Made by a program: the position numbers and the translations under genes
Notes under the pieces: generated by a model
What the model saw: the letters and a program-made list of their open reading frames with translations, nothing else
Database searches by the model: none
What the model was told of the DNA's origin: nothing
Part shown: positions 1 through 12,400 of the stretch, piece after piece
Numbering within the stretch: position 1 is the stretch's first letter
Layout of the letters: each line of letters starts with the position of its first letter
Assembly: GCA_964019415.1 (NCBI GenBank)
Contig: OZ025876.1
Coordinates: forward strand, 8,159,245 to 8,223,244
Source: Ianthella basta
Taxonomy: Eukaryota > Porifera > Demospongiae > Verongiida > Ianthellidae
Reading direction: 5' to 3'
Length of the DNA: 64,000 nucleotides

Positions 1-3000
1 GCCAAATCTTACCTTGTCATATCTTGCCTAATCTTGCTTAATCTTACCTTGTCATATCTTGTCAAATCTTCTTTAATCTTACCTCGTCATATCTTGCCAA
101 ATCTTGCTTAATCTTACCTTGTCATATCTTGCCAAATCTTGCCTATTTTTACCTTGTCATATCTTGCCAAATCTTGCTTAATCTTACCTTGTCATATCTT
201 GCCAGATCTTGACTAATCTTGCCTTGTCATATCATGCCTAATCTTGCTTAATCCTACCTTGTCATATCTTGCCTAATCTTGCTTAATCTTACCTTGTCAT
301 ATCTTGCCAAATCTTCTTTAATCTTACCTCGTCTTATCTTGCCAAATCTTGCTTAATCTTACCTTGTCATATCTTGCCGAATCTTGCCTAATTTTACCTT
401 GTCATATCTTGCCAGAGCTTGCCAAATCTTACCTTGTCATATCTTGCCTAATCTTGTCTAATCTTGCAATGTCATATCTTGCCTAATCTTGCCTAATTCT
501 ACCTTGTCATATCTTGCCAAATCTTGCCAAATCTTACCTTGTTATATCTTGCCAGATCTTGTCTAATCTTAACTTGTCATATCTGGCCTAATCTTGCTTA
601 ATCCTACCTTGTTATATCTTGCCTATTCTTGTTTAATCTTACCTTGTCATAATTTGCCAAATCTTGCTTAATCTTACCTCGTCATATATTGCCTAATCTT
701 GCCTAATCTTACCTTGTCATGTCTTACCAAACCTTGCCTAATCTTACCTTGTCATATCTTGCCAAATCTTGCCTAATTTTACCTTGTCATATCTTGCCAA
801 ATCTTGCCAAATCTTACTTTGTCTTATCTTGCCTAATCTTGCTTAATCTTACATTGTCATATCTTGCCTAATCTTGCCTAATTTTACCGTCATATCTTAC
901 CAAATCTTACTTAATCTTACCTTGTCATATCTTGTCATATCTTGCCAAATCTTGCTAAATCTTACATTGTCATATCTTGCCAAATCTTCTTTAATCTTAC
1001 CTCGTTATATCTTGCCGAATCTTGCCTAATCTTACCTTGTCATATCTGGCGAAATCTTGCATAATCTTACCTTGTCTTATCTTGCCAAATCTTGCTTAAT
1101 ATTACCTTGTCATACCTTGCCAAATCTTGCTTAATCCTGCCTTGTCATATCTTGCTTAATCTTACCTTGTCATAACTTGCCAAATCTTGTTTAATCTAAC
1201 TTTGTCATATCTTGCCAAATCTTGCCGAATCTTACCTTGTCATATCTTGCCTAATCTTACCTTGTCATATTCTACCTAATCTTGCCTTATTTTACCTTGT
1301 CATATCTTACCAAATCTTGCCTAATCTTACCTTGTCATATCTTGCCAAATCTTACCTAATTTTACCTTGTCATATCTTGACAAAACTTGCCAAATCTTAC
1401 CTTGTCATATCTTGCCAAATCTTGCTTAATCTAACTTTGTTATATCTTGCCTAATCTTGCTTCATCTTTCCTTGTCATATCTTGCCAAATCTTCCTTAAT
1501 CTTTCCTCGTTATATCTTGCCTAATCTTGCTTAATCTTACCTTGTCATATCTTGCCAAATCTTGCCTAATTTTACCTTATCATATCTTGCCGAATCTTGC
1601 CTAATCTTACCTTGTCATATCTTGCCTAATCTTGCCTAATCTTACCTTGTCATATTTTGCCAAATCTTGCATAATCTCACCTTGTCATATCTTGCCAAAT
1701 CTTACCTTGTCTTATCTTGCCAAATCTTGCTTAAATTTACCTTATCATATCTTGCAAAATCTTGCTTAATCTTACCATATCATATTCTGTAATATTTTCC
1801 ACATCTTACCTTGTCATATCTTGCAAAATCTTATCTTGTCATATCTTGCCAAATTTTTCTTAATCTGTCCTCGTCATATCTTGCCAAATCTTGCTTAATC
1901 TTACCTTGTCATATCTTGCCAAATCTTGCTTAATCTTACCTTGTCTTATCTTGCCAAATCTTGCTTAATCTTACCTTGTCATAGCTTGCCAAATCTTGCT
2001 TAATCTTACCTTATCATATTTTGTCAAATTTGCCAAATCTTACCTTGTCATATCTTGCCAAATCTTGCTTAATCTTACCTTGTCATATCTTGCCAAATCT
2101 TGCTTAATCTTACCTTGTCATACCTTGCCAAATCTTGCCTAATCTTACCTTGTCATATGTTGCCATATCTTGCCTAATTTTACATTGTCATATCCAGCCA
2201 AATCTTGCCAAGTCTTACCTTGTCATATCTTGCCTAAACTTGCCTAATCTTACATTGTCATATCGTGCCTAATCTTGCCTAATTTTACATTGTCATATCT
2301 TGCCAAATCTTGCCAAATCTTACCTTGTCATATCTTGCCAGATCTTGCTTAATCTTGCCTTGTCATATCTTGCCTAATCTTGCTTAATCCTGCCTTGTCA
2401 TATCTTGCTTAATCTTGCTTACTCTTACCTTGTCATATCTTGCCAAATCTTGCTTAATCTTACCTCGTCATATCTTGCCAAATCTTGCTTAATCTTACCT
2501 TGTCATATCTTGCCAAATCTAGCCTAATCTTACCTTGTCATATCTTGCTAAATCTTGCCTAATTTTATCTTGTCATATCTTGCCTAATCTTGCCTAATCT
2601 TACCTTGTCATATCTTGCCTAATCTTGCCTAATTTTACCTCGTCATATCATGCCAAATCTTGCCAAATCTTACCTTGTCATATCTTGCCTAATCTTGCTT
2701 AATCTTGCTTAATCTTACCTCGTCATATCTTGCCAAATCTTGCTTAATCTTACCTCGTCATATCTTGCCAAATCTTGCCTAATTTTATTTTGTCATATCT
2801 TGCCTAATCTTGCCTAATCTTACATTGTCATATCTTGCCTAATCTTGCTTAATCTTACCTTGTCATATCATGCCAAATCTTCCTGAATCTTACCTCGTCA
2901 TTTCTTGCCAAATCTTGCTTAATCTTACCTTGTCGTATCTTGCCAAATCTTGCCTAATTTTACCTTGTCATATCTAGCCAAATCTTGCCTAATCTTACAT

Positions 3001-6000
3001 TGTCATATCTTCCCTAATCTTTCTTAATCTTACATTGTCATATCTTGCTTAATCTTGCCAAATTTTACCTTGTCATATCTTGCCAAATCTTGCCAAATCT
3101 TACCTTGTCATATCTTGCCAAATCTTACCTTGTCATATCTTGCCAAATCTTGCTTAATCTTACCTTGTCATATCTTGCCAAATCTTCCTTAATTTTTCCT
3201 CGTCATATCTTGCCAAATCTTGCTTAATCTTACATTGTCATCTGTTGCCGAATCTTGCCTAATTTTACCTTGATATATCTTGCCTAATCTTGCCTAATCT
3301 TACATTGTCGTATCTTGCTTAATCTTGCCAAATTTTACCTTGTCATATCTTGCCAAATCTTGCTTAATCTTACCTTGTCATATTTTGCCAGATCTTGCCT
3401 AATCTTACCTTGTCATATCTTGCCTAATCTTACTTAATCCTGCCTTGTCATATTTTGCTTATTCTTGCTTAATCTTACCTTGTCATATCTTGCCAAATCT
3501 TGCTTAATCTTACCTCGTCATACCTTGCCAAATCTTGTTTAATCTTACCTCGTCATATCTTGCCAAATCTTGCCTAGATTTATCTTGTCGTATCTTACCT
3601 AATCTTGCCTAATCTTACATTGTCATATCCTGCCTAATCTTGCCTAATTTCACCTTGTCATATCTTGCCTAATCTTGCTTAATCTTACCTTGTCATACCC
3701 TGCCAAATCTTCCTTAATTTTACCTCGTCATTTCTTGCCAAATCTTGCTTAATCTTACCTTGTCATATCTTGCCAAATCTTGCCTAATTTTACCTTGTCA
3801 TATCTTGCCAAATCTTGCCTAATCTTAAATTGTCATATCTTGCCTAATCTTGCTTAATCTTACATTGTCATATCTTGCTTAATCTTGCCTAATCTTACCT
3901 TGTCATATCTTGCCAAATCTTGCCAAATCTTACCTTGTCATATCTTGCCAAATCTTACCTTGTCATATCTTGCCAAATCTTACCTTGTCATATCTTGCCA
4001 AATCTTGCTTAATCTTACTTTGTCATATCTTGCCAAATCATCCTTAATTTTTCCTCGTCATATCTTGCCAAATCTTGCTTAATCTTACATTGTCATATGT
4101 TGCCTAATCTTGCCTAATTTTACCTTGATATATCTTGCCTAATCTTGCCTAATCTTACATTGTCATATCTTGCTTAATCTTGCCTAATTTTACCTTGTCA
4201 TATCTTGCCAAATCTTGCCAAAGCTTACCTTGTCATATATTGCCAGATCTTGCCTAATCTTACCTCGTCATATCTTGCCAAATCTTGCTTAATCTTACCT
4301 CGTCATATCTTGCCAAATGTTGCCTAATTTTATCTTGTCATATCTTGCCTAATCTTGCCTAATCTTACCTTGTCATATCTTGCCTAATCTTGTCTAATTT
4401 TACCTTGTCATATCATGCCAAATCTTGCCAAATCTTACCTTGTCATAACTTGCCTAATCTTGCTTAATCTTACATTGTCATATCTTGCCAAATCTTCCTT
4501 AATCTTACCTCGTCATTTCTTGCCAAATCTTGCTTAATCTTACCTTGTCATATCTTGCCAAATCTTGCCTAATTTCACCTTGTCATATCTTGCCAAATCT
4601 TGCCTAATCTTACATTGTCATATCTTGCCTAATCTTGCTTAATCTTACATTGTCATATCTTGCTTAATCTTGCCTAATTTTACTTTGTCATATCTTGCCA
4701 AATCTTGCCAAATCTTACCTTGTCATATCTAGCCAAATCTTACCTTGTCATATCTGGCCTAATCTTGCTTAATCTTACCTTGTCATATCTTGCCAAATCT
4801 TCCTTAATCTTTCCTCGTCATATCTTGCCAAATCTTGCTTAATCTTACATTGTCATATCTTGCCTAATCTTGCCTAATTTTACCTTGATATTTCTTGCCA
4901 AATCTTGCCGAATCTTACCTTGTCATATCTTGCCTAATCTTGCCCAATCTTACATTGTCATATCTTGCCTAATCTTGCCTAATTTTACCTTGTCATATCT
5001 TGCCAAATCTTGCCAAATCTTACCTTGTTATATCTTGCCAGATCTTGACTAATCTTACCTTGTCATATCTATCCTAATCTTGCTTAATCCTACCTTGTCA
5101 TATCTTGTCTAAACTTGCTTAATCTTACCTTGTCATATCTTGCCAAATCTTACCAAATCTTACCTTGTCATATCTTGCCAAATCTTACTTAAACTTACCT
5201 TGTCATATCCTGCCAAATCTTGCTAAATCTTACCTTGTCATATTTTGCCAAATCTTTCCAAATCTTACCTTGTCATATCTTGCCAAATCTTGCCTAATCT
5301 TACATTGTCATATCTTGCCTAATCTAGCCTAACTTTACCTTGTCATATCTTCCCATATCTTGCCTAATTTTACCTTGTCATATCTTACCAAATCTTGCCA
5401 AATCTTACCTTCTCATATCTTGCCTGATCTAGCCTAATCTTAACTTGTCATATCTTGCCTAATCTTGCATAATTTTACTTTGTCATATCCTGCGAAATTT
5501 TACCTTGTCATTTCTGTCCAGATCCTACTTTGTCGTATCTTGCCAGAAAGTACCTGTCATATCTTGTCAGATCTTACCTTTTCAAATCTCGCCAAATCTT
5601 GCCAAATCTTTCCTTGTCATATCTTGCCTAATCTTGCTTAATTTTACCTCGTCAAATCTTGCCAAATCTTGCTTAATCTCACCTTGTCATATCTTGCCAC
5701 ATCTTGCCAAATCTTACATTGTCATATCTTTCTAAATCTTGCCTAATCTTACCTTGTCATATCTTGCCAAATCTTGCCAAATCTTACCTTGTCATATCTT
5801 GCCAAATCTTGCCAAATCTTACTTCATCATATCTTGCCAAATCTTGTTTAATGCTACCTTGTCATATCTTACTAAATCCTGCGTAATCTTACCTTGTCAT
5901 ATCTTGCCAAATCTTGCCAAATCTTACCTTGTCATATCTTGCCTAATCTTGCCCAATCTTACATTGTCATATCTTGCCTAAACTATCTTAATCCTGCCTT

Positions 6001-6384
6001 ATCATATCTTGCTTAATCTTGCTTAATCTTACCTTGTCATATCTTGCCAAATCTTACTGAATCTTACCATGTCATATCTTGCCAAATCTTGCTATATCTT
6101 AGTTTGTCATATATTGCCAGATCTTGCCTTATCTTACCTTGTCATATCTTGCCTAATCTTGCTTAATCCTGCCTTATCATATCTTGCTTAATCTTGCTTA
6201 ATCTTACCTTGTCATATCTTGCCAAATCTTGCCTAATCTTACCTTGTCATATCTTGCCAAATCATGCCTAATTTTATCTTGTCATAATTTGCCAAATCTT
6301 GCCAAATCTTACCATGTCATAGCTTGCCTAATCTTGCTTAATTTTACCGTGTCATATCTTGCCAAATCTTGCTTAATCTTACCT
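1..6384 (+). repeat. 35-bp satellite array, left part
   Basis: Continuous tandem array of a 35-bp unit made of three sub-units that all start CTT: a 10-mer (CTTGCCAAAT), a second 10-mer (CTTGCCTAAT or CTTGCTTAAT) and a 15-mer (CTTACCTTGTCATAT). Occasional units lack one 10-mer (25 bp) or have an extra one (45 bp). The plus strand is pyrimidine-rich: the consensus unit has about 14 T, 10 C, 8 A and 3 G. The array already runs at base 1, so its left end is outside the window. Positions 541-2800 resemble 44070-46400 in their rare variants, which shows long-range exchange inside the array. No gene is present; the open frames are repeat artefacts. Confidence 0.97.
6376..6384. repeat. Left target-site duplication of the retroelement
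   Basis: ATCTTACCT, the last nine satellite bases before the inserted element. The same nine bases begin the satellite again at 9466-9474. The target is the normal satellite junction between the second 10-mer and the 15-mer. Because the target is itself a repeat, a short duplication cannot be fully separated from the array's own periodicity. Confidence 0.6.
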
Positions 6385-6398
6385 AAAAATGGCGGACG
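6385..6398 (+). promoter_or_regulatory. YY1-like motif at the element's 5' edge, overlapping the start codon
   Basis: The first bases of the element read AAAAATGGCGGACG (counting the last base shared with the junction), close to the YY1 consensus AANATGGCGGC. The ATG inside it is the ORF start, with A at -3 and G at +4, a strong initiation context. In human L1 a YY1 site near +13 positions transcription initiation; a similar role here is inference. The motif AAAATGGCGGACG also occurs in the exon-like stretch at 61874-61886. Confidence 0.35.
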
Positions 6399-9358
6399 CG
6401 GAGCTGTCGCGAGATGAAGAGGAAGATGAAGATGAAGAGGAAGCTGAAGCGCAACCGTCTAGAGGAGGAAGCCAAAGTGCCATCTGTGCAGTTTGTGGCA
6501 GGGTCCTTACGTTGACGAAGGCTGGATTAGTCCGAACCCATGGCCCTCTTGGCAACCGCTGCCCCGGTTCGCGCGCGCCACCTGATGCGAGCGGCGCCCC
6601 CCTTACTGCTCTCACTGAAGATGTACGAGCACCTCAGCTGCCAGCACATGGGGATGATGACTACCCTCAGCACACACTGCCCAAGCCCCGGGTTAAGCCT
6701 ATACGGAGGATCCCGCGCGCATCCCGAGAACTTGCCGCCAAGAAATTCACCTCCATAATCGAGGCTGTAGTAGCCAACCCCGCCAACGTACCTGCTTGGG
6801 ATCGTCTTTTTCGTTTCAGCTCTCGCTGCCTACGAGCCCCAAGCCGGGGTGGCCGTCGGCAGAACCTAGTCAGGGTCTTCAACGAACAAATCAGGGTAGA
6901 ATCGGATCCTTCAGCCCTTCCATCACCCAGTAATCCGCAGAGCCGCCGGAAGCACCAGAAAGTGCGAGACTCAATGGAATCACTCGCCGGACTTGTTGCC
7001 TCCAAACTGGAGGAAGGCGACTTCAAGGGTGCAGTCCGCCTAGCCTGCTCAGAAGACTCCATTGCTAGTCAGAATGACAGTACCCTAGAGGCTCTTAGAC
7101 GGAAGCACCCCGCACCACACCCCGACTCCCAAATGCCACCTCCTTCTGAGGAATTCAGCCGCTGCCCCACTGTGTCAGAGGAGGAAGTTGCCCAAGCGAT
7201 TCGTTCTTTCCCGAATGGCTCTGCAGGGGGGCCAGATGGCTTAATGCCACAGCACCTCAAGGACATGACCGGAGCCTCTGCAGAGAGCGGGGGTCCAGTG
7301 TTACTGTCAGCACTCACTGCCCTGGTCAACATCATTCTCCAAGGCAAAGTTCCAAGGACAGTCCGGCCACTTTTCTTCGGCGCCAACCTTACAGCCCTCA
7401 CAAAGAAGGATGGAGGGGTGAGACCTATCGCAGTTGGTTGCACCCTCCGCCGGCTTGCAGCAAAGTTAGCAGGGAGGTGCGTCATGGATGCCATGGGAGA
7501 GCTCTTGGCCCCGCGCCAGTTGGGGTATGGCACCAAACTAGGCTGCGAGGCTGCAGTTCATGCAACCCGCCTCTACTTGAGTAACCTTCAGCCTGGCCAA
7601 GTCATCCTCAAGCTGGACTTTCAGAATGCCTTTAACTGCATCCGCCGTGACAAGATGATACAGGCTGTGAGCATTCTGGCTCCAGAGCTTACCCCTTTTG
7701 TTCATGCCTCTTACAGTGAACCTTCCTCACTTTTCTGGGGAGAGACCTCCCTCATGTCATCGGAAGGCGTACAGCAAGGTGACCCCCTTGGTCCCTTGCT
7801 CTTCTGCCTCACCATCCACAAGCTCACCTCCCAGCTGGGGTCTGAATTTTGCCTTTTCTACCTTGACGATGGGACCCTAGGTGGAGATGCTGAACAGGCC
7901 CTTCAGGACCTGCGTTTGGTGGAGCAAGGTGCAGGAGAGCTAGGTCTCTCCTTGAACCATGCGAAGTCTGAGGTCATCAGTAAAGACCCTGCTGCCACAG
8001 GTACCTTACTTGCTGCAGCTCCCAACCTCCAGGTGACTGACCCAGACTCTGCCACCCTCCTGGGTTCCCCCCTTGGCGGCATTGACAGCATCAATGAGTC
8101 CATCCGTGACAAGGTGGAATGCCTGAGAATCTTGGGTAACAGACTCGAGCACCTTCACACTCAAGACTCCCTCCTCCTCCTCCGCCACTCCCTAGCAATC
8201 CCGAGACTGTCATACATCCTCCGAACCTCTCCTTGTTTCCTTTCTGCAGAGCTCCGAGTTTATGATGATCTGCTGAAGTCCATCACTAGTAGCATCACCA
8301 ACAACTCTCTCCAGAGCTCAGTCACAGCGTGGTCCCAGGCCTCCCTCCCAGTCAAGAATGGTGGACTGGGCATCAGGAGTGCAGTCCAGCTTGCGCCCTC
8401 TGCCTTTCTGGCATCTGCTGCTGGCTCCTCCACCCTAGTTGCCCAGATTATCCCCAGGCACTTGCGGAAGTTCCCAATCGTTGCCAGGGAGGAGGCATTC
8501 AGTTGCTGGTCACAAGGACACCACAACCCTCCCCCACCCGACTCAGTATCCCACCGCCAGAGAGAATGGGACTCCCCAAGAGTTAAAGCCTCAGCCCAAG
8601 CCCTACTTGAGGATGCCCCAGATGCAAGATCCCGTGCCCGCCTCCTAGCTGCCAGCAGAAAGGAGTCTGGTGCCTGGCTGAATGCCCTCCCAGTATCAAC
8701 CCTGGGGCTACGCTTGGATGACGAGACAACGCGTGTGGCTGTGGGCCTCAGACTCGGCACACCTCTCTGCCGTCCACATGAATGCAGTAATTGTGGAACC
8801 ATGGTGGATGACCTGGCCACCCACGGCCTCAGCTGCCGTTTCAGTGAAGGCCGACATCCCCGCCATGCAGCTGTCAACTGCATTATTCAGAAGGCTTTGA
8901 CTTCAGCCAGGGTACCTTCCAGGTTGGAACCATCGGGACTGTACAGGTCTGATGGGAAGCGCCCTGATGGTTGCACCATCCTGCCATGGAAGGCAGGGAA
9001 GGTATTAGTATGGGATGCCACATGTCCGGACACTTACGCGCCCTCCCACATCTCCGCTGCAGCCAAAGGAGCAGGTGCAGTGGCTGCACAAGCCGAGCAC
9101 TTGAAGATTTCAAAGTATGCTCACCTTGAATCGAGCCACCTTTTCGTGCCAATTGCAGTGGAGACATCAGGTGTGCTGGGCCAAGCAGCACTAGACTTTG
9201 TGAGCGACCTAGGACAACGTCTCCATCAGGTGACTGGAGAAGCTAGAAGCAAGGAATACCTCCTGCAGAAGCTGTCAATAGCTATCCAGCGGGGGAATGC
9301 GGCAGCAGTGCTCGGTACTGCTGAGAAAGACAGGTATCAGGATCCCTTCTGGGATTAA
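6389..9358 (+). CDS. Retrotransposon polyprotein: zinc finger, reverse transcriptase, restriction-like endonuclease
   Basis: 989 codons, uninterrupted. Residues 1-20 are acidic. A C2HC finger follows (C33, C36, H51, C58), a likely DNA-binding domain. The reverse transcriptase spans about 270-670: PNGSAGGPDG near 276, motif A with D410 (LKLDFQNAF), motif B EGVQQGDPLGP at 459, catalytic YLDD at 491-494, and thumb-like KNGGLGI at 656. The C-terminal part has a CCHC finger (C799, C802, H812, C816), an RH pair near 822, then RPDG (D860) and VWDAT (D876), matching the PD-(D/E)XK-like endonuclease of R2-type elements. No apurinic endonuclease or RNase H domain is seen. The start is ATG 6389; the in-frame codon at 6374-6376 is a stop, so no longer N-terminus is possible. 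All catalytic motifs look intact. The product should nick target DNA and prime cDNA synthesis there (established for R2). The exact clade is not assigned. Confidence 0.94.
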   Translation: MADAELSRDEEEDEDEEEAEAQPSRGGSQSAICAVCGRVLTLTKAGLVRTHGPLGNRCPGSRAPPDASGAPLTALTEDVRAPQLPAHGDDDYPQHTLPKPRVKPIRRIPRASRELAAKKFTSIIEAVVANPANVPAWDRLFRFSSRCLRAPSRGGRRQNLVRVFNEQIRVESDPSALPSPSNPQSRRKHQKVRDSMESLAGLVASKLEEGDFKGAVRLACSEDSIASQNDSTLEALRRKHPAPHPDSQMPPPSEEFSRCPTVSEEEVAQAIRSFPNGSAGGPDGLMPQHLKDMTGASAESGGPVLLSALTALVNIILQGKVPRTVRPLFFGANLTALTKKDGGVRPIAVGCTLRRLAAKLAGRCVMDAMGELLAPRQLGYGTKLGCEAAVHATRLYLSNLQPGQVILKLDFQNAFNCIRRDKMIQAVSILAPELTPFVHASYSEPSSLFWGETSLMSSEGVQQGDPLGPLLFCLTIHKLTSQLGSEFCLFYLDDGTLGGDAEQALQDLRLVEQGAGELGLSLNHAKSEVISKDPAATGTLLAAAPNLQVTDPDSATLLGSPLGGIDSINESIRDKVECLRILGNRLEHLHTQDSLLLLRHSLAIPRLSYILRTSPCFLSAELRVYDDLLKSITSSITNNSLQSSVTAWSQASLPVKNGGLGIRSAVQLAPSAFLASAAGSSTLVAQIIPRHLRKFPIVAREEAFSCWSQGHHNPPPPDSVSHRQREWDSPRVKASAQALLEDAPDARSRARLLAASRKESGAWLNALPVSTLGLRLDDETTRVAVGLRLGTPLCRPHECSNCGTMVDDLATHGLSCRFSEGRHPRHAAVNCIIQKALTSARVPSRLEPSGLYRSDGKRPDGCTILPWKAGKVLVWDATCPDTYAPSHISAAAKGAGAVAAQAEHLKISKYAHLESSHLFVPIAVETSGVLGQAALDFVSDLGQRLHQVTGEARSKEYLLQKLSIAIQRGNAAAVLGTAEKDRYQDPFWD

Positions 9359-9465
9359 CTGATTGCATGTGCATGCTCAATGACTTGTCATTCTTGTAAT
9401 TTAACTTGAGTATATTGTTAAGTAATCTTTTCCTGCATGCTATTTTGATATATTTATTTTTATCT
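9359..9465 (+). other. 3' untranslated region of the retroelement
   Basis: 107 AT-rich bases between the TAA stop and the resumption of satellite. There is no poly(A) run and no clear AATAAA. In R2-type elements the 3' UTR RNA is what the protein recognises to start target-primed reverse transcription, so this is the likely recognition segment. I see no obvious similarity to the sequence following the truncated relative at 52415-52615. Confidence 0.6.
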
Positions 9466-9474
9466 ATCTTACCT
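9466..9474. repeat. Right target-site duplication of the retroelement
   Basis: ATCTTACCT directly after the element, repeating the nine bases at 6376-6384, after which the satellite continues in phase with TGTCATAT. Confidence 0.6.
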
Positions 9475-12400
9475 TGTCATATCTTGCCAAATCTTGCCTA
9501 ATCTTACCTTGTCATATCTTGCCATATCTTGCCTAATTTACCTTGTCATAACTTGCCAAATCTTGCCAAATCTTACCTTGTCATAGTTTGCCTAATCTTG
9601 CCTAATCTTACATTGTCATATCTTGCCTACTCTTGCCCAATTTTACCTTGTCATATCTTGCCAAAGCTTGCCAAATCTTACCTTGTCATAGCTTGCCTAA
9701 TCTTGCTTAATTTTACCGTGTCATATCTTGCCAAATCTTTCTTAATCCTACCTTGTCATATCTTGCCAAATCTTGCTTAATCTTAACTTGCCATATCTTG
9801 CCAAATCTTGCTTAATCTTACCTCGTCATATCATGCCAAATCTCGCTTAATCTTACCTTGTCATATCTTGCCAAATCTTACCTAATTTTACCTTGTCATA
9901 TCTTGCAAAACCTTGCCAAATCTTTCCTTGTCATATCTTGCCAGATCTTGCCAAATCTTGCCTTGTCATAATTTGCCTCATCTTGCTTAATCCTACCTTG
10001 TCACATCTTGCCTAATCTTGCTTAATCTTACCTTGTAATATCTTACCAAATCTTGCTTAATCTTACCTCGTCATATCTTGCCAAATCTAGCTTAATCTTA
10101 CCTTGTCATATCTTGCCAAATCTTGCCTAATCTTACCTTGTCATATCTTGCCAAATCTTGCCTAATTCTCCTTGTCATATGTTGCCAACTATTGCCAAAT
10201 CTTACCTTGTCATATCTTACCTAATCTTGCCGAATCTTGCCTAATTTTACCTCGTCATATATTGCCTAATCTTGCATAATTTTACCTTGTCATATCTTGC
10301 CAAATCATACTTTGTCATTTCTTGCCAGATCCTACTTTGTCGTATCTTTCCAGATCTTACCTGTGATATCTTGCCATATCTTACCAAATCTTTCCTTGTA
10401 ATATCTTGCCTAATCATGCCTAAACGTACCTCATCATATCTTGCCAGATCTTACCTTGTCATATCGTGCCAAATCTTGCCAAATCTTAACTTGTAATATC
10501 TTGCCAAATCTTGCCTTGTCATAGCTTGCCTAATCTATCTTAATTTCACCGTCTCATATCTTGCCAAATCTTGCTTAATCTTACCTTGTTATATCTTGCC
10601 AAATCTTGCTTGATCTTACCTTGTCATATCTTGCCATATCTTGCCTAATTTTACCTTGTCATAACTTGCCAAATCTTGCCAAATCTTACCTTGTCATATC
10701 TTGCCTAATCTTGCCTAATCTAACATTGTCATATCCTGCCTAATCTTGCCTAATTTAACCTTGTCATATCTTGCCAAATCTTGCCAAATCTTACTTTGTC
10801 ATAGCTTGCCTAATCTTGCTTAATTTTGCCATATCTTGCCAAATCTTGCCAAATCTTAACTTGTCATATCTTGCCTAATCTTGCTAAATCTTACCTTGTC
10901 ATATCTTTCCAGATCTTGCCTAATCTTACCTTGTCATATCTTGCCTAATCTTGCTTAATCCTACCTTGTCACATCTTGCCTAATATTGCTTAATCTTACC
11001 TTTTAATATCTTACCAAATCTTGCTTAATCTTACCTCGTCATATCTTGCCAAATCTAGCTTAATCTTACCTTGTCATATCTTGCCAAATCTTGCCTAATT
11101 TTTCCTTGTCATATGTTGCCAACTCTTGCCAAATCTTACCTTGTCATATCTCACTTAATCTTGCCATATCTTGCCAAATTTTACCTCGTCATATCTTGCA
11201 AAATCTTGCAAAATATTAACTTGTCATATATTGCCTAATCTTGCATAATTTTACCTTGTCATATCTTGCCAAATCTTACTTTGTCATTTCTTGCCAGATC
11301 CTGCTTTGTCGTATCTTGCCAGATCTTACCTGTGATATCTTGCCATATCTTACCAAATCTTTCCTTGTAATATCTTGCCTAATCATGCCTAAACGTACCT
11401 CATCATATCTTGCCAGATCTTACTTTGTCATATCTTGCAAAATCTTGCCAAATCTTACCTTGTCATATCTTGCCAGATCTTGCCTAATCTTACCTTGGCA
11501 TATCTTGCCTAATCTTGCTTAATCCTACCTTGTCATATCTTGCCTAATCTTGCTTAATCTTACCTTGTCATATCTTGCCAAATCTTACCTTGTCATATCT
11601 TGCCTAATCTTGCTTAATCTTACCTTGTCATATCTTGCCAAATCTTCTTTAATCTTACCTCGTCATATCTTGCCAAATCTTGCTTAATCTTACCTTGTCA
11701 TATCTTGCCAAATCTTGCCTAATTATACCTTGTCTTATCTTGCCAAATCTTGTCAAATCTTACCTTGTCATATCTTGCCTAATCTTTCCTAATCTTACAT
11801 TGTCATATCTTGCCTAATCTTGCCTAATTTTACCTTGTCATATCTTGCCAAATCTTGCCAAATCTTACCATGTTATATCTTGCCAGATCTTGCCTAATCT
11901 TACCTTGTCATATCTTGCCTAATCTTGCTTAACCCTACCTTGTCATATCTTGCCAAATCTTGCTTACTCTTACCTCGTTATATCTTGCCAAATCTTGCTT
12001 AATCTTACATTGTCATACCTTGCCAAATCTTGCCTCATTTTCCTTGTCATATCTTGCCAAATCTTGCCTAATCTTACCTTGTCATATCTTGCCAAATCTT
12101 CCTTAATCTTACTTCGTCATACCTTGCCAAATCTTGCTTAATCTTACCTTGTCATATCTTGCCAAATGTTGCCTAATTTTACCTTGTCATATTTTGCCAA
12201 ATCTTGCCTAATCTTACCTTGTCACATTTTGCCTAATCTTGCCTAATCTTACATTGTCATATTTTGCCTAATCTTGCCTAATTTTACCTTATCATATCTT
12301 GCCTAATCTTCTTTAATCTTACCTCGTCATATCTTGCCAAATCTTGCTTAATCTTACCTTGTCATATGTTGCCAAATCTTGCCTAATTTTACCTTGTCAT

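Larger units (their letters stand above)
6385..9465 (+). mobile_element. RLE-type non-LTR retrotransposon inserted in the satellite
   Basis: A 3.08-kb GC-richer island inside the AT-rich satellite, holding one long ORF, a 107-base 3' tail and almost no 5' leader (four A bases). There are no long terminal repeats and no poly(A) tail; the 3' end is an AT-rich stretch running straight into satellite. A single ORF with an N-terminal zinc finger, reverse transcriptase, CCHC finger and restriction-like endonuclease is the architecture of the R2/NeSL/CRE-type non-LTR elements. These usually insert at a specific DNA target. Satellite on both sides, plus fragments of relatives at the array's right edge, suggest this lineage may target the satellite. 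The intact ORF suggests a young copy. Confidence 0.92.

Noticed and set aside
6379-9191. Minus-strand and alternative-frame ORFs within the retroelement
   Set aside because: Shadows of the GC-rich 989-codon gene with no motifs of their own.
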